Below are positions 9,213 through 22,888 of a stretch of DNA of 64,000 nucleotides, in pieces. Under the pieces are notes generated by a model. The model worked only from the letters and a program-made list of their open reading frames with translations. It did no database searches and was not told the DNA's origin. The position numbers and the translations under genes are program-made. This DNA is from Shewanella morhuae (GTDB taxonomy: Bacteria; Pseudomonadota; Gammaproteobacteria; Enterobacterales; Shewanellaceae), in the NCBI RefSeq assembly GCF_900156405.1, contig NZ_FTNN01000018.1:1-64000 (forward strand), in the 5' to 3' direction. Position 1 is the first letter of the stretch, and each line of letters starts with the position of its first letter.

Positions 9213-10577
9213 TTACTTTTTAATTTTTACTGGACGTTGCCAACCCGTAAGGTGTTTTTGTTTAACACGGGTGATCACTAATTCATTTTCAGCCACATTA
9301 TGAGTAATAGTAGAACCCGCGCCTAAGGTTGCGCCCTTACCAATAGTGACGGGAGCCACCAGCTGGGTATCAGAACCAACAAAAACATTATCTTCAATTA
9401 CTGTTAGATGTTTATTTGCGCCATCATAGTTACAGGTAATAGTACCCGCACCAATATTCACACCATCACCTATTATCGCGTCACCTAAATAAGCTAAGTG
9501 TCCAGCTTTAGAGCCCACACCAATAATAGCTTTCTTCACTTCAACAAAATTACCAATATGCGCATCTTGTTTAAGCTCAGCGCCTGGGCGTAAACGGGCA
9601 AATGGGCCAGCACTGGCTGCAACACCCAACTTAGCACCTTCAATAATAGAGTAAGGCTTGATCTCTGCGTTATCAGCAATCTCACAGTCAATCAAAATCG
9701 CACCAGCGCCAATGCTGACGTTATTGCCCAGCACCACTTTACCTTCAAATACTACGTTTACATCAATCATCACATCCATACCGACTGTGACATCACCACG
9801 AATATCTATACGGTTAGGATCGCGAAGGTTTGCTCCTGCTAACATTAACTTTTCCGCTTCACGGGCTTGGTAAGCACGTTCAAGCTGCGCTAATTGCACG
9901 CGGTTATTGGCGCCTTCCACTTCAATCGCCGATTGCGGCTGGGCAGTATCAATAGCCACACCATCGCTATGCGCCATTGCAATAATATCAGTTAGATAAT
10001 ATTCGCCTTGAGCATTATTGTTCGACAAGCGGCTAAGCCAGTCTTTAAGTTGCTTACCGGGGGCGACCATAATGCCGGTGTTGATTTCGTTAATCAGTAA
10101 TTGCTCAGCACTGGCATCTTTTTGCTCGATAATGCCGACAACTTTGCCATCTTCACGTACAATCCGGCCATAACCCATTGGGTTAGCTAGATTCACCGTT
10201 AACACAGCAACACCGTTATCTGGTCGTGCAGCCAATAAGTCTATTAATGTTGATTGCTGGATAAGTGGCACATCACCATAAAGAATAAGCACAGTGTCAT
10301 CGTCACTGATATTCGGGTTAGCCTGCGCCACCGCATGGCCTGTACCTAACTGCTCTGCCTGTAATACCCATTGCACATCCTGCTCACCGAGCGCGGCTTG
10401 CAATTTGTCAGCACCGTAACCATAAACTAATTGAATTGCATCACTACCTAAGTTTTTAGCCGTATCAATAACGTGCTGCACCATGCTTTTATGTGCAATA
10501 GGGTGTAAGACCTTAGGAAGATCTGAACGCATCCGAGTTCCCTTGCCTGCCGCTAAGATCACTACGTTTAATGCCAT
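9213..10577 (-). CDS. glmU: Bifunctional UDP-GlcNAc pyrophosphorylase / glucosamine-1-P acetyltransferase
   Basis: Converts glucosamine-1-phosphate to UDP-GlcNAc in two steps. The N-terminal uridylyltransferase half starts [19 protein letters not shown] with the nucleotide-binding G-x-G-T-R motif, and LYGDVPLI is the metal-binding region. The C-terminal left-handed beta-helix acetyltransferase has hexapeptide repeats and the [20 protein letters not shown] and [13 protein letters not shown] stretches. The start at 10577 has AAGGA seven bases upstream and gives 454 residues (E. coli 456); an upstream frame start at 10595 adds six unneeded residues. It is separated from the atp operon by a repeat-filled gap and terminator, so it is probably transcribed on its own. 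Confidence 0.96.
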   Translation of the reverse strand: MALNVVILAAGKGTRMRSDLPKVLHPIAHKSMVQHVIDTAKNLGSDAIQLVYGYGADKLQAALGEQDVQWVLQAEQLGTGHAVAQANPNISDDDTVLILYGDVPLIQQSTLIDLLAARPDNGVAVLTVNLANPMGYGRIVREDGKVVGIIEQKDASAEQLLINEINTGIMVAPGKQLKDWLSRLSNNNAQGEYYLTDIIAMAHSDGVAIDTAQPQSAIEVEGANNRVQLAQLERAYQAREAEKLMLAGANLRDPNRIDIRGDVTVGMDVMIDVNVVFEGKVVLGNNVSIGAGAILIDCEIADNAEIKPYSIIEGAKLGVAASAGPFARLRPGAELKQDAHIGNFVEVKKAIIGVGSKAGHLAYLGDAIIGDGVNIGAGTITCNYDGANKHLTVIEDNVFVGSDTQLVAPVTIGKGATLGAGSTITHNVAENELVITRVKQKHLTGWQRPVKIKK

Positions 10578-10622
10578 TATCATGTCCTTGAACAAATACC
10601 CAAAAGGGTGAAATTATGGTCG

Positions 10623-10788
10623 TATACCAATCACATTAACTATCTAAGTTGATTTAACTGCATGGCAACGCGCTTTATACTGCGTTTAAGACTTTCGACA
10701 GAGCACCACTATGCTTTCAAGCCTTCGCCTTGTCTAAAGTAAGTTAAACTCCCAATAAATAAACAGATATTTAATACGATTGGTATTA
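10623..10788. repeat. MITE-like element with 17-18 bp terminal inverted repeats
   Basis: The left end TATACCAATCACATTAA (about 10623-10639) is mirrored at the right end TTAATACGATTGGTATTA (10771-10788), whose complement is TAATACCAATCGTATTAA. The roughly 166-bp interval has no open frame. A short non-coding body between imperfect inverted ends fits a miniature inverted-repeat element. No transposase is present in the window, and copy number cannot be judged from here. Confidence 0.55.
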
Positions 10789-10833
10789 GCGGCGCGATTT
10801 TAACAAAAAGCACATTGAAAAGCGAAATGGATA

Positions 10834-10885
10834 GTATGTTAAATAAATCAACACATATAAATATGTGTTGATTTATTTAACATAC
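10834..10885. repeat. Perfect 25-bp-arm palindrome after atpC
   Basis: Arms 10834-10858 and 10861-10885 are perfect inverted copies, separated only by AA. Each arm is A/T rich with a central TCAACACA. It lies directly next to the atp operon terminator. It could form a long hairpin in RNA or a cruciform in DNA. Its role is unknown. Confidence 0.85.
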
Positions 10886-10915
10886 AAAAAAGGCGACCTT
10901 ATGGTCGCCTTTTTT
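10886..10915 (-). terminator. ATP synthase operon terminator
   Basis: GGCGACC (10892-10898) pairs with GGTCGCC (10903-10909), with a six-base A-run on the left and a T-run on the right, so it works in both directions. It lies about 15 bases after the atpC stop. Confidence 0.9.
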
Positions 10916-10929
10916 CACAAACAATAACC

Positions 10930-11358
10930 TTATCTGGCAATGTTTTTCTTGATGGTTTCAATAACACGTAATTGAGCCATTGCTTTTGATAGCTCAACCA
11001 TAGCTGCGTCATAATTGAAATCAGCACCTGCAGTTGCCATATGGGCTTCTGCACGACGCTTAGCTTCTAATGCCGCTTGCTCATCAATATCTTTGGCACG
11101 CATAACCACATCAGCCAATACGGAAACTGAAGAGGGTTGTACTTCCAGAATACCACCTGAAAGGTAAAACACTTCTTCACTACCGTCTTGCTTGACGATG
11201 CGCGCCATGCCAGGTTTGATATAACTAAGTAAAGGAGCGTGACCATGCATTATGCCCAACTCACCCTCTGAACCAGTCACTTGTAGACTTGCTACACGAC
11301 CAGAAAAGATGTTGCTCTCAGCGCTTACTATATCAAGATGTACTGTCATGGCTGCCAT
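10930..11358 (-). CDS. atpC: ATP synthase epsilon subunit
   Basis: The epsilon subunit of F1 couples the central stalk to the c-ring and can inhibit ATP hydrolysis. The 142-residue protein has the beta-sandwich core ([29 protein letters not shown]) and a C-terminal helical hairpin ending [11 protein letters not shown]. The start MAAMTVHLD has a very good AAGGAG ribosome site. It is the last gene of the atp operon, 36 bases after atpD. Confidence 0.97.
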   Translation of the reverse strand: MAAMTVHLDIVSAESNIFSGRVASLQVTGSEGELGIMHGHAPLLSYIKPGMARIVKQDGSEEVFYLSGGILEVQPSSVSVLADVVMRAKDIDEQAALEAKRRAEAHMATAGADFNYDAAMVELSKAMAQLRVIETIKKNIAR

Positions 11359-11394
11359 CCCGTTCTCCTTAAAAAACTAAGTATTACTACTCAG

Positions 11395-12816
<1,422 letters not shown>

Positions 12817-12821
12817 CTAAC

Positions 12822-13682
12822 CTAAACCGCAGAGGCGCCAGAAACAATTTCCGACAGTTCCTGCGTAATCGCAGACTGACGTGCTTTGTTATAGACCAAT
12901 TGCAAGTCGTCGATTAGCTCACCAGCGTTGTCTGTTGCGGCCTTCATTGCCACCATACGGGCAGCTTGCTCAGACGCAATATTTTCAACAACACCTTGGT
13001 AAACCTGAGATTCTACATAACGAACCAATAACGTATCCAAAAGTGCTTTTGGATCTGGCTCGTAGATATAATCCCAACGATGAGCAATTTCATCGTCTTC
13101 CGATTTAGGCAAAGGTAGCAGCTGCTCGATCACAGGAGTCTGCGTCATAGTGTTCACAAATTTGTTAAACACTACATACAGACGATCCAGTTTGCCTTCG
13201 TTGTAAGCTTCAAGCATGACACTGACTGTCCCGATCAAGTCTGCGAGCTTTGGAGCATCGCCAAGACCTGAAGCGTGAGCAGACACTTGTCCACCGAAGT
13301 TTTTGAAAAACTGAACACTACGTGCACCAATAGGGCAAAATTCAAATTCTGCACCTTGGGCTTTCCAGATTTTCATGTCTGCCATAACCTTTTTGAAAAG
13401 GTTAACGTTCAGACCACCACAAAGACCACGGTCGGTTGCCACAACAATGTAACCAACCCGCTTAGCCTCTCGCACCTCCAAATAGGGGTGTTTATACTCG
13501 AGAGAACCTTGCGCTACGTGACCGATCACCTTACGCATGCTTTCCGCATATGGACGGCTTGCAGCCATGCGTTCCTGCGCTCTGCGCATTTTGCTGGCTG
13601 CCACCATTTCCATGGCGGACGTGATCTTCTGAGTATTTTTAACACTCGCGATCTTGGTTTTAATCTCTTTAGCGCCGGCCAT
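12822..13682 (-). CDS. atpG: ATP synthase gamma subunit
   Basis: The rotating central shaft of F1, 286 residues (E. coli 287). It has the conserved N-terminal helix [20 protein letters not shown], the SKMRRAQ segment, the [10 protein letters not shown] motif and the C-terminal helix with [13 protein letters not shown]. It lies between atpA and atpD with short gaps (50 and 35 bases). Confidence 0.98.
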   Translation of the reverse strand: MAGAKEIKTKIASVKNTQKITSAMEMVAASKMRRAQERMAASRPYAESMRKVIGHVAQGSLEYKHPYLEVREAKRVGYIVVATDRGLCGGLNVNLFKKVMADMKIWKAQGAEFEFCPIGARSVQFFKNFGGQVSAHASGLGDAPKLADLIGTVSVMLEAYNEGKLDRLYVVFNKFVNTMTQTPVIEQLLPLPKSEDDEIAHRWDYIYEPDPKALLDTLLVRYVESQVYQGVVENIASEQAARMVAMKAATDNAGELIDDLQLVYNKARQSAITQELSEIVSGASAV

Positions 13683-13732
13683 CTCTACTCTCCAATCTGG
13701 ACCTGAGGTGTCTTAAGACACCTCTATCATTG

Positions 13733-15274
13733 TTACCAGGTTTGGGTTGCTACGAACTTGTCGAGGCTAGCTTTTAATTCCGCTTCGATTTCAGCGTTAT
13801 AATCGCCAGTATCGTTAATAAGCTTAATTAAAGCAGCATGCTCGCTGTTCATGAACGAGAGCAGAGCGGCTTCGAAATTACCGACCTTGTTCAGCTCAAC
13901 ACTCTTCAGGTAACCTTTTTCAGCTGCAAAAATAGACACAGCTTGAGCGGCTACGCTCATTGGAGCATATTGCTTTTGCTTCATCAGTTCGGTAACACGC
14001 ACACCATGCTCTAGCTGAGCACGAGTTGCATCATCAAGATCAGATGCAAACTGTGAGAACGCAGCAAGTTCACGATACTGTGCTAGCGCGGTACGAATAC
14101 CACCAGACAGTTTCTTGATGATTTTAGTCTGAGCCGCACCACCAACACGAGAAACAGAAATACCTGGGTTAACCGCTGGACGAAGTCCTGAGTTAAATAG
14201 GTCTGTTTCTAGGAAGATCTGACCGTCAGTAATCGAAATTACGTTAGTCGGTACGAATGCAGATACGTCACCTGCTTGAGTTTCAATAATAGGCAACGCG
14301 GTTAATGAACCAGTTTTACCTGTTACTGCACCCTTAGTGAACTTTTCTACATAAATCGCGTTAACGCGTGATGCACGCTCTAACAAACGTGAATGTAGAT
14401 AGAATACGTCACCTGGGTAAGCTTCACGGCCTGGTGGACGCTTTAACAATAACGAAATCTGACGGTAAGCAACTGCTTGCTTAGACAGGTCATCGTATAC
14501 GATCAAAGAATCTTCACCGCGGTCGCGGAAATATTCACCCATAGAACAACCAGAATAAGGTGCTAAATATTGCAGTGCAGCGGCTTCAGAAGCGGTTGCA
14601 ACAACAACAATAGTATTAGCTAAAGCACCGTGTTCTTCTAGCTTGCGTACTACGTTAGCGATAGTAGAGGCTTTTTGGCCAATCGCTACGTACACACATT
14701 TAATGCCAGAATCTTTCTGGTTGATGATTGCGTCGATCGCCATTGCTGTTTTACCAGTTTGACGGTCGCCAATGATCAGTTCACGTTGACCACGACCGAT
14801 AGGGATCATGGCATCAACGGCTTTGTAACCTGTTTGTATGGGTTGATCTACCGACTGACGCTCAATAACACCAGGAGCAATTACTTCAACAGGAGAGAAA
14901 CCATCGTTTTCGATAGGTCCTTTTCCGTCAATAGGCTCACCTAGAGTGTTAACAACGCGACCTAATAGGCCACGGCCAACTGGAACTTCCAGAATACGGC
15001 CAGTCGTTTTTACTTTTACGCCTTCTGCTAAATCAGCATAAGGACCCATTACTACGGCACCGACAGAATCACGTTCAAGGTTCAACGCGATTGCAAAACG
15101 GTTACCAGGCAGTTCGATCATCTCACCTTGCATCACATCGGCTAGGCCGTGGATGCGGATGATGCCGTCACTTACCGCAACGATAGTTCCTTCGTTACGA
15201 GATTCGCTAACGACTTCGAACTGCTCGATCCGCTGCTTAATCAGATCGCTGATTTCAGTGGAATTCAGTTGCAT
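13733..15274 (-). CDS. atpA: ATP synthase alpha subunit
   Basis: The regulatory nucleotide-binding F1 subunit, 513 residues as in E. coli. It starts [16 protein letters not shown] and has the P-loop [19 protein letters not shown] and the Arg-finger region [14 protein letters not shown]. The ATG at 15274 has GGGAG seven bases upstream and matches the family start. A TTG two codons earlier (15280) is less likely. Confidence 0.98.
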   Translation of the reverse strand: MQLNSTEISDLIKQRIEQFEVVSESRNEGTIVAVSDGIIRIHGLADVMQGEMIELPGNRFAIALNLERDSVGAVVMGPYADLAEGVKVKTTGRILEVPVGRGLLGRVVNTLGEPIDGKGPIENDGFSPVEVIAPGVIERQSVDQPIQTGYKAVDAMIPIGRGQRELIIGDRQTGKTAMAIDAIINQKDSGIKCVYVAIGQKASTIANVVRKLEEHGALANTIVVVATASEAAALQYLAPYSGCSMGEYFRDRGEDSLIVYDDLSKQAVAYRQISLLLKRPPGREAYPGDVFYLHSRLLERASRVNAIYVEKFTKGAVTGKTGSLTALPIIETQAGDVSAFVPTNVISITDGQIFLETDLFNSGLRPAVNPGISVSRVGGAAQTKIIKKLSGGIRTALAQYRELAAFSQFASDLDDATRAQLEHGVRVTELMKQKQYAPMSVAAQAVSIFAAEKGYLKSVELNKVGNFEAALLSFMNSEHAALIKLINDTGDYNAEIEAELKASLDKFVATQTW

Positions 15275-15288
15275 GCTCAAACTCCCAA

Positions 15289-15822
15289 TTACGACTGCAG
15301 CTTATCAGACAGACGCGATAACTTACCGCGGACCGAGCCATCTATGACTAGGTCTCCTGTCTTGATGATTACACCGGCTATGAGCGCGGCGTCAGTGCTA
15401 CAATTCAGCTTAACTTTGCGTGCGAGACGTTTCTCTAAAGAAATACTAATCTGCTGCTTTTGTTCAGAGCTAAGCTCAGTTGCAGAAACCACAGTGGCCT
15501 CAGCTTCTTTTGCCCACTCATTACGGTATTCAGTAAATAACTGAGATACAGCAGGAAGTACCTTTAAGCGACCGTTTTCAGCCATTACCTTTATCAGGTT
15601 TTGGCCTTGCGCATTGACTTGCTCACCACACACACTAATAAAGAGTGCTGCAAGCTTAGTACTGGCTAAAGAGCCAGCTAACAGTGGTTGCATGGTTTCG
15701 TTTTCACTTACCATGGCAGCAAACGTGAGCATTTCTACCCAGGTATCTACTGCATCTTGTTCAATTGCAAGGTCAAAAGCTGCCTTTGCGTAAGGGCGAG
15801 CGATGGTGGTTAATTCAGCCAT
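15289..15822 (-). CDS. atpH: ATP synthase delta subunit
   Basis: The delta subunit links F1 alpha subunits to the b stalk. The 177-residue protein has the family N-terminus ([15 protein letters not shown]) and the conserved C-terminal [22 protein letters not shown]. It lies between atpF and atpA with gaps of about 15 bases. Confidence 0.97.
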   Translation of the reverse strand: MAELTTIARPYAKAAFDLAIEQDAVDTWVEMLTFAAMVSENETMQPLLAGSLASTKLAALFISVCGEQVNAQGQNLIKVMAENGRLKVLPAVSQLFTEYRNEWAKEAEATVVSATELSSEQKQQISISLEKRLARKVKLNCSTDAALIAGVIIKTGDLVIDGSVRGKLSRLSDKLQS

Positions 15823-15837
15823 AACTCAACTCCCTTA

Positions 15838-16308
15838 TCAAATTTCAGCGACTAGTTTATTAACTATGTCACTGTGGGCGGCTGGATCTATAGAACGCTC
15901 AAGGATCTTCTCAGCACCCATGATGGCTAGAGTAGCAACCTGCTTGCGCAGATCCTCTTTCACGCGATTACGTTCAGCTTCAATTTCTGCTTTACCCTGA
16001 GCGATGATTTTAGCACGCTCAGCGTCTGCTTCGGTTTTGGCTTCTTCGACTATTTGAGTTTTGCGCTTGTTAGCTTGCTCAATAATCTCGTTTGCCGTTA
16101 CCTTGGCTTCTTTTAGTTGGTCAGTCGCTTTCGCTTGTGCCAACTCCAGGTCTTTTACCGCACGATCAGCGTCAGCTAGACCGTCAGCAATCCTTTTTTG
16201 GCGCGTTTCGATGGCATTCATCAAAGGGGGCCAAATAAACTTCATGCAAAACCACACGAAGATAACAAAGGTGACCGTCTGACCGATTAGGGTAGCGTTG
16301 AAATTCAC
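15838..16308 (-). CDS. atpF: ATP synthase b subunit
   Basis: The peripheral stalk subunit of FO, 156 residues. One N-terminal membrane helix (about residues 5-26, including [16 protein letters not shown]) is followed by a long charged helix rich in Ala/Lys/Glu that dimerises as a coiled coil and holds F1. Length equals the E. coli protein. It sits between atpE and atpH. Confidence 0.97.
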   Translation of the reverse strand: MNFNATLIGQTVTFVIFVWFCMKFIWPPLMNAIETRQKRIADGLADADRAVKDLELAQAKATDQLKEAKVTANEIIEQANKRKTQIVEEAKTEADAERAKIIAQGKAEIEAERNRVKEDLRKQVATLAIMGAEKILERSIDPAAHSDIVNKLVAEI

Positions 16309-16346
16309 AACAGCCTCCTATTTAGAGTTAAGACAGAAGCGTTTTT

Positions 16347-16613
<267 letters not shown>

Positions 16614-16662
16614 CTAAATCTATGTTAGTTGATGATTTAGTTTAAAATTTCTTCAGCAATCC

Positions 16663-17502
<840 letters not shown>

Positions 17503-17511
17503 TCATCCCAC

Positions 17512-17895
17512 TTAACTTTGCTTGAAGTATAAAGGAGCTGTCCAATGCACAGTTAGCGCCAGCACATAGCAAACAAAAAGCGGCATAAAAGCGACCTTAA
17601 TATTGATAAATACAAACGAAAACATTGCGATGGTTAACAGCAACTTTACCGCTTCCCCCCAGTAAAAAGTCTTTATGACTTTTGCAGCTGAACTTGCTCC
17701 CGTGTGGGAAAAAGCGAGGGTTGCGAATACAAAATTAGGGAGTACAGCAATTGAACCACCTGCTAATGCAGAATAGCCAAACTGAACTCCCCACACGGCG
17801 AAAAAGAGAATTGAAGTACCCCCAGCGACCGCCGCCTGCATCATCACCAATTTATAGGCTGACCACCGGCCACGACGCGCTAAAACCTTACTCAA
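17512..17895 (-). CDS. atpI: ATP synthase accessory protein AtpI
   Basis: The first gene of the operon, 127 residues with four predicted membrane helices. AtpI family proteins assist c-ring assembly or Mg transport into the ATP synthase but are not part of the final enzyme. The sequence is variable across the family; the GGSIAVLPN motif (residues 52-60) and the position before atpB identify it. Confidence 0.9.
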   Translation of the reverse strand: MSKVLARRGRWSAYKLVMMQAAVAGGTSILFFAVWGVQFGYSALAGGSIAVLPNFVFATLAFSHTGASSAAKVIKTFYWGEAVKLLLTIAMFSFVFINIKVAFMPLFVCYVLALTVHWTAPLYFKQS

Positions 17896-17980
17896 TTCAT
17901 CATCTCCGCATTTTTACTTTTTGTTTCGATGACCGGATGACAAATATCCGTATTTAGTCGATGCACAAAAAGCTTGCGAA

Positions 17981-18008
17981 AGTATACCGTTTAACGCCTT
18001 CATTGCAA
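17981..18008 (-). promoter_or_regulatory. Likely atp operon promoter
   Basis: On the minus strand, -35 TTGCAA (18003-18008) and -10 TATACT (17981-17986) are 16 bases apart. They lie about 85 bases upstream of atpI, in the gap between parB and the operon. This is the best sigma-70-type match in that gap. Confidence 0.55.
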
Positions 18009-18118
18009 CTTTGAGATGAGGAAAAACAGCACTTTTAACGTTATCTCACACCAAACAAGTAAAATGTAATATTTGCACATGTCACAAATTTACATTAAAA
18101 ACAGTTAATCTACAGAAC

Positions 18119-18997
18119 TTAGTGTATTTTACTAAGAATCCCGTCTAATTCAGCGAGGTTCTGATAGTTAATTACAATTTTACCCGTTCCTTTACTACTA
18201 TGAGCAATAGAAACCTTGGCGCCTAATCTTTCAATTAACTGCTGTTCTAAACGACAAACATCTTGATCTTTAGTCGTAGTTTCGGCTGGTTTGGATGGAT
18301 TTAAGGTTTGATTAATTAATCGTTCAGTTTCACGAACGGTTAATTCCTTAGCTGCCACTAATCTCGCAAGATTTGTTTGTTCTTCTCCCTCAATTGCCAA
18401 CAAAGCGCGTGCATGGCCCATATCAATATCGCCATACTCAAGTAATCGTTTCACCGGTTCATTTAAACCGTTTAAACGTAACAAGTTAGATACACTCGCT
18501 CGGGATTTTCCCACAACATCGGCAACTTGTTGGTGAGTTAGCTCAAATTCTTGCATTAAACGTTGTAATGCAATGGCTTCTTCCATAGCATTTAAGTCTT
18601 CACGTTGAATGTTTTCAATCAAAGCGATAGCAACAGCAGCTTCGTCGGGGACTTGTTTGACAATACAGGGAATTTTATTTAAACCAGCAAGTTGCGCTGC
18701 ACGCCAGCGACGTTCGCCAGCAATGATTTCATACATATCATTGGTCACTTGTCTCACAACGATGGGCTGAATAATGCCTTGATTGCGAATAGAGTGCGCT
18801 AATTCTTCTAACGCTTCAGGTGACATGTCTTTACGTGGTTGATACTTACCCGGTTGTAATAAGTCTAAATCAAGATGGATAAGTTCTTCTTTTTTATCAA
18901 TAACACCAGCTTCTTCGATGTGCTTTTTGCTGGCTGCATGGCTATTACTCAGTAGGGCATCTAGCCCTTTGCCTAATCCTCTTTTTTTTAACGTCAT
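18119..18997 (-). CDS. parB: Chromosome partitioning protein ParB
   Basis: A 292-residue Spo0J/ParB CTPase that loads onto parS and spreads. It has an N-terminal KKRGLGKGLDALL ParA-interacting segment, the conserved GERRWRAAQLAGL box (CTP site), and a DNA-binding HTH with THQQVADVVGKSRASVSNLLRL. The C-terminal dimer domain follows. parS-like sites at 31.7, 38.4, 39.7 and 42.8 kb are its likely targets. It follows parA by 9 bases in one operon. Confidence 0.96.
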   Translation of the reverse strand: MTLKKRGLGKGLDALLSNSHAASKKHIEEAGVIDKKEELIHLDLDLLQPGKYQPRKDMSPEALEELAHSIRNQGIIQPIVVRQVTNDMYEIIAGERRWRAAQLAGLNKIPCIVKQVPDEAAVAIALIENIQREDLNAMEEAIALQRLMQEFELTHQQVADVVGKSRASVSNLLRLNGLNEPVKRLLEYGDIDMGHARALLAIEGEEQTNLARLVAAKELTVRETERLINQTLNPSKPAETTTKDQDVCRLEQQLIERLGAKVSIAHSSKGTGKIVINYQNLAELDGILSKIH

Positions 18998-19006
18998 GGT
19001 GATCCT

Positions 19007-19795
19007 TTACGCTTGCTTAGCCTGAGTTTGTTGTTCTGAACGACGGATCATTTCACCCGCAAGTGCTAGGTACGCCTTAGCGCCGGCACTGGATTTATCG
19101 TAATACATAGCCGGGGCACCAAAACTCGGCGCTTCAGCTAATCTGACATTACGCGGGATCACAGTACGATATACCTTGTCACCAAAATGCTGTTTTAGCT
19201 GATCGGACACATCATTAGATAAACGATTACGCGGATCATACATAGTACGTAAAATCCCTTCGATACAAAGCCCAGGATTGACCATTGCGGCAAGCTTAGT
19301 AATGGTATCAATCAATGCAGTTAAGCCCTCAAGAGCATAATATTCACACTGCATTGGCACGAGTACTGAATCAGCAGCAGACATAGCGTTTACCGTCAGC
19401 ATGTTCAATGAAGGAGGGCAATCGATAAAGATATAATCATATTGATCTTTAATCGGCGCTAACGCATGGCGTAAACGCACCTCGCGAGCAAAAAACTCCA
19501 TTAGTTTTATTTCTGCTGCTGTCACATCACCATTACTGGCAATAAGATCATATTTACCCGCAGTATTTTTAATCACTAGCTCGTCGAAGGGTTTGTCTTC
19601 AACCAGTAATTCGTAGGCGGTATTTTCAACCTCATATTTATCGACGCCGCTCCCCATAGTGGCATTACCTTGGGGATCGAGATCGATCAATAATACTTTA
19701 CGTTTTGTTGCTGCTAACGAAGCGGCAAGGTTAACGCAAGTAGTTGTTTTTCCTACGCCACCTTTCTGGTTAGCCACGGCAATTACTTTACCCAC
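19007..19795 (-). CDS. parA: Chromosome partitioning ATPase ParA
   Basis: A 262-residue Soj/ParA ATPase that moves ParB-parS complexes on the nucleoid. The deviant Walker A is [14 protein letters not shown] (residues 11-24), with [10 protein letters not shown] and [11 protein letters not shown] following. No long N-terminal HTH is present, as is normal for chromosomal ParA. It is followed directly by parB and preceded by rsmG and mnmG, the usual order on the left side of the origin. Confidence 0.97.
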   Translation of the reverse strand: MGKVIAVANQKGGVGKTTTCVNLAASLAATKRKVLLIDLDPQGNATMGSGVDKYEVENTAYELLVEDKPFDELVIKNTAGKYDLIASNGDVTAAEIKLMEFFAREVRLRHALAPIKDQYDYIFIDCPPSLNMLTVNAMSAADSVLVPMQCEYYALEGLTALIDTITKLAAMVNPGLCIEGILRTMYDPRNRLSNDVSDQLKQHFGDKVYRTVIPRNVRLAEAPSFGAPAMYYDKSSAGAKAYLALAGEMIRRSEQQTQAKQA

Positions 19796-19869
19796 AATAT
19801 CACCCTGTATGTAAATGCTGGTTTATTGCCCTTGCTTGAATATGAATTTATTCATCACTTTCAAGCCTG

Positions 19870-20490
19870 TTATTCTTTGATTATTTTCAATAAATGTCTT
19901 TGTTCGTCGAGTTTAGGCACTTTAAGCTCGATGACTTCTTTTACTGCAAACCCGCTTGGGATATGTTGCATTTCTTCATCATTCAACTGGCCTTTAAGCG
20001 CATAAAACTGTCCATGTTCGGCGGGTAGATGATGGCACCAAGTTAGCATATCTTGGATTGAAGCAAATGCACGACTTAAAACACCGTCGAACTTTTGCTC
20101 TGGCTGATAAGCTTCTACACGACTTTCAACGGAACTGATGTTATGAATGCCTAATTCAAACGATACCTGTTTTTGAAAACGAATACGTTTACCTAAGCTG
20201 TCTAATAACACAAATTGTTTATCTGGATTCATAATCGCTAACGGAATACCCGGTAAACCCGGTCCTGTACCCACGTCAATAAAACGCTCACCTTGCAGAT
20301 GTTTTGAAACTACTAAGCTGTCCATGATATGACGCACTAACATAGCCTCAGGATCTCTAACTGCCGTTAGGTTATAGGCTTTATTCCATTTGTTGAGCAT
20401 GCCAACAAAATCAATTAGTTGTTTTTTTTGCTCGATAGTTGCGGGCAAATTAATTTCGGCTAAATAAGCCTCTAACTGGGCAGATAACAC
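19870..20490 (-). CDS. rsmG: 16S rRNA 7-methylguanosine methyltransferase (G527)
   Basis: Methylates N7 of G527 in 16S rRNA using SAM; loss gives low-level streptomycin resistance in other bacteria. The 206-residue protein contains the SAM site [16 protein letters not shown], the [12 protein letters not shown] segment and VLSRAFAS. Length agrees with E. coli (207). It lies 117 bases after mnmG, with a hairpin between. Confidence 0.96.
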   Translation of the reverse strand: MLSAQLEAYLAEINLPATIEQKKQLIDFVGMLNKWNKAYNLTAVRDPEAMLVRHIMDSLVVSKHLQGERFIDVGTGPGLPGIPLAIMNPDKQFVLLDSLGKRIRFQKQVSFELGIHNISSVESRVEAYQPEQKFDGVLSRAFASIQDMLTWCHHLPAEHGQFYALKGQLNDEEMQHIPSGFAVKEVIELKVPKLDEQRHLLKIIKE

Positions 20491-20552
20491 GGAGCAACCT
20501 CAACAAAAATACGATTATGAATGCGAAGGCTATTATGAAGCCCGAAAACGAT

Positions 20553-20578
20553 GAAGGGAAGCCTGAATGCTTCCCTTC
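20553..20578 (-). terminator. Hairpin between mnmG and rsmG
   Basis: GAAGGGAAGC (20553-20562) pairs with GCTTCCCTTC (20569-20578), a perfect 10-bp stem and 6-base loop. It is about 30 bases after the mnmG stop. On the minus strand only a short T-run (TTTT) follows, so it may be a partial terminator or processing stem. Confidence 0.5.
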
Positions 20579-20607
20579 TATGACCTAAGCAGCGATTAAA
20601 CTAGCTT

Positions 20608-22497
20608 TTAGGCACTCTTACGTAATAAGCCACGCTTTTTGAGATGCACTAATAAAATTGAAATAGCCGCAGGGGTAACACCAGAGATCCGTGATGCCTG
20701 ACCTATGGTTTCTGGTTTATGGTTATTTAACTTAGCAATCACTTCGTTCGACAAACCAGGTACTTCTTTGTAATCGAGTGTTAAAGGTAAACCTGTGTTC
20801 TCGTTACGCACGGCTTTGTTGATCTCTTCCTGCTGACGTTGAATATAACCCGAGTATTTAACTTGGATCTGAACTTGCTCTGCAGCTTGTGGATCTTCAA
20901 GTCCTGGACCAAAACCTTCGATCTGCATTAGCTTGCTGTAGTCCATTTCTGGACGACGCAATAATTCTTCAAAAGAAGCTTCGCGTGAAATAGGTGTATT
21001 TAAATGCGGATTTAATGCTGGAAGCAATGGTGAATTAGGATGAACCCACTGGCTACGTAATCTTTGTAACTCAAGTTCAATAGATTCTAATTTTTCGCTG
21101 AAAGCCGCCCAGCGGATATCATCAACTAAGCCTAATTCACGACCTTTGGCCGTTAAACGAATATCAGCATTGTCTTCACGCAGCAATAAACGATATTCGG
21201 CGCGACTTGTGAACATGCGATACGGTTCTTTGGTACCAAGTGTTGATAAATCATCAACTAATACACCAAGATAGGCTTCATCACGACGTGGACACCAAGC
21301 TTCTTTACCTTGAATTTGCAGTGAAGCATTCATGCCTGCTAATAAACCTTGAGCAGCCGCTTCTTCATAGCCCGTAGTGCCATTGATTTGTCCCGCAAAG
21401 AACAAACCATTAATCGCTTTAGTTTCTAATGAGTTTTTTAGATCTCTAGGATCGAAATAATCATATTCGATCGCATAACCAGGGCGCATAATTTCCGCGT
21501 TTTCCATGCCTTGAATAGAGCGAACTAAATTCAATTGCACATCAAAAGGCAAGCTAGTAGAAATCCCGTTAGGGTAGATCTCATTGGTATTTAAGCCTTC
21601 AGGTTCAATGAAAATTTGATGTGAAGATTTATCTGCGAAACGATGAATTTTGTCTTCAATTGAAGGGCAATAACGTGGACCAATACCTTCAATTACTCCT
21701 GAATACATTGGGCTTCTGTCTAAACCACCACGAATAATTTCATGGGTTTTTTCATTGGTGTGGGTGATCCAGCAAGAAATCTGTTTTGGATGATGACTAA
21801 CATCCCCCATAAACGACATTACCGCTAAAGGAGAATCACCTTTTTGCTCAGCCATTTGTGAAAAATCAATGGTGTTAGCATCGATACGCGGTGGTGTACC
21901 CGTTTTTAAACGACCTACTCGAATCGGTAATTCACGTAAACGATTTGCTAATGCAATAGCGGGTGGATCGCCTGCACGGCCACCGCTGTAGTTTTCTAAA
22001 CCTATGTGTATTTTACCGCTTAAAAATGTACCTGTTGTTAGTACAACAGTAGGGGATTCAAAAGCTAATCCCATTTGAGTCACGACACCAACTACTTGAT
22101 TATTTTCAACAATTAAGTCATCTACGGCTTGTTGGAATATACGTAAATTAGGTTGGTTTTGTAATATATTTTGGATTTTTTGACGATACAATGCACGATC
22201 TGCTTGTGCCCGTGTTGCTCGTACTGCTGGTCCTTTACTTGAATTTAAGGTTCTAAATTGGATGCCTGCATAATCGGTTGCGATTGCCATTGAACCACCT
22301 AAGGCATCAATTTCTTTCACTAAATGGCCTTTACCTATGCCACCGATTGCTGGATTACATGACATTTGTCCTAACGTATCGATATTGTGCGTTAGTAATA
22401 ATGTTTTAGATCCCATTCTTGCTGCGGCTAGCGCTGCTTCAGTTCCGGCATGACCACCACCAACAACAATAACATCAAACCGTTCATGAAAATGCAT
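20608..22497 (-). CDS. mnmG: tRNA wobble-uridine modification FAD protein MnmG (GidA)
   Basis: Together with MnmE, adds carboxymethylaminomethyl groups to U34 of several tRNAs. At 629 residues it is the same length as E. coli. The FAD-binding motif is [19 protein letters not shown], followed by [12 protein letters not shown] and [12 protein letters not shown]. The C-terminal helical MnmE-interacting domain ends with the [19 protein letters not shown] stretch. It flanks oriC on the left. Confidence 0.98.
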   Translation of the reverse strand: MHFHERFDVIVVGGGHAGTEAALAAARMGSKTLLLTHNIDTLGQMSCNPAIGGIGKGHLVKEIDALGGSMAIATDYAGIQFRTLNSSKGPAVRATRAQADRALYRQKIQNILQNQPNLRIFQQAVDDLIVENNQVVGVVTQMGLAFESPTVVLTTGTFLSGKIHIGLENYSGGRAGDPPAIALANRLRELPIRVGRLKTGTPPRIDANTIDFSQMAEQKGDSPLAVMSFMGDVSHHPKQISCWITHTNEKTHEIIRGGLDRSPMYSGVIEGIGPRYCPSIEDKIHRFADKSSHQIFIEPEGLNTNEIYPNGISTSLPFDVQLNLVRSIQGMENAEIMRPGYAIEYDYFDPRDLKNSLETKAINGLFFAGQINGTTGYEEAAAQGLLAGMNASLQIQGKEAWCPRRDEAYLGVLVDDLSTLGTKEPYRMFTSRAEYRLLLREDNADIRLTAKGRELGLVDDIRWAAFSEKLESIELELQRLRSQWVHPNSPLLPALNPHLNTPISREASFEELLRRPEMDYSKLMQIEGFGPGLEDPQAAEQVQIQVKYSGYIQRQQEEINKAVRNENTGLPLTLDYKEVPGLSNEVIAKLNNHKPETIGQASRISGVTPAAISILLVHLKKRGLLRKSA

Positions 22498-22669
22498 TCC
22501 ACTACCTTTAATTGCTAAGAGACTCAGTACGAGCTGCGTATTTTAGCACTTGCTTTGCGATAGGTGAATGATCATTTTACGCTGTTCGATCGAGTTGATC
22601 CGGACTAATAGATCTTAAGATCTTTATATAGATCTTCTTATTATGTTTACTATTAGGATCGCTATTTTC

Positions 22670-22678
22670 TGTGTATAA
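22670..22678 (-). promoter_or_regulatory. DnaA box in oriC (R1 position)
   Basis: TTATACACA on the minus strand, next to the 13-mer region, in the place of E. coli R1. One base differs from TTATCCACA. Confidence 0.85.
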
Positions 22679-22773
22679 GCCTAATTATCCTTATTTATCA
22701 TTACTTAGCATGATCTGGATCCTGTGATCTGATTGCGATCTAACTGCATTAAACATGGGGATAGATCGGCTAC

Positions 22774-22782
22774 TTATCCACA
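22774..22782 (+). promoter_or_regulatory. DnaA box in oriC, perfect consensus
   Basis: TTATCCACA on the plus strand in the middle of oriC. Confidence 0.92.
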
Positions 22783-22846
22783 GGGTCGATCATTAAGCAG
22801 ATCGGAGTGTGAATAGTACAGAGGTTGATCAGATCTAAATAATAGC

Positions 22847-22855
22847 TTATCCACA
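22847..22855 (+). promoter_or_regulatory. DnaA box in oriC, perfect consensus (R4-like)
   Basis: CTTATCCACAG on the plus strand toward mioC, like the high-affinity R4 box of E. coli. Confidence 0.92.
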
Positions 22856-22879
22856 GTTTTATACTTTTTATAAGTAAAT

Positions 22880-22888
22880 TGTGGGTAA
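22880..22888 (-). promoter_or_regulatory. DnaA box-like site in oriC
   Basis: TTACCCACA on the minus strand, one mismatch from the consensus, 24 bases past the R4-like box. Confidence 0.65.
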
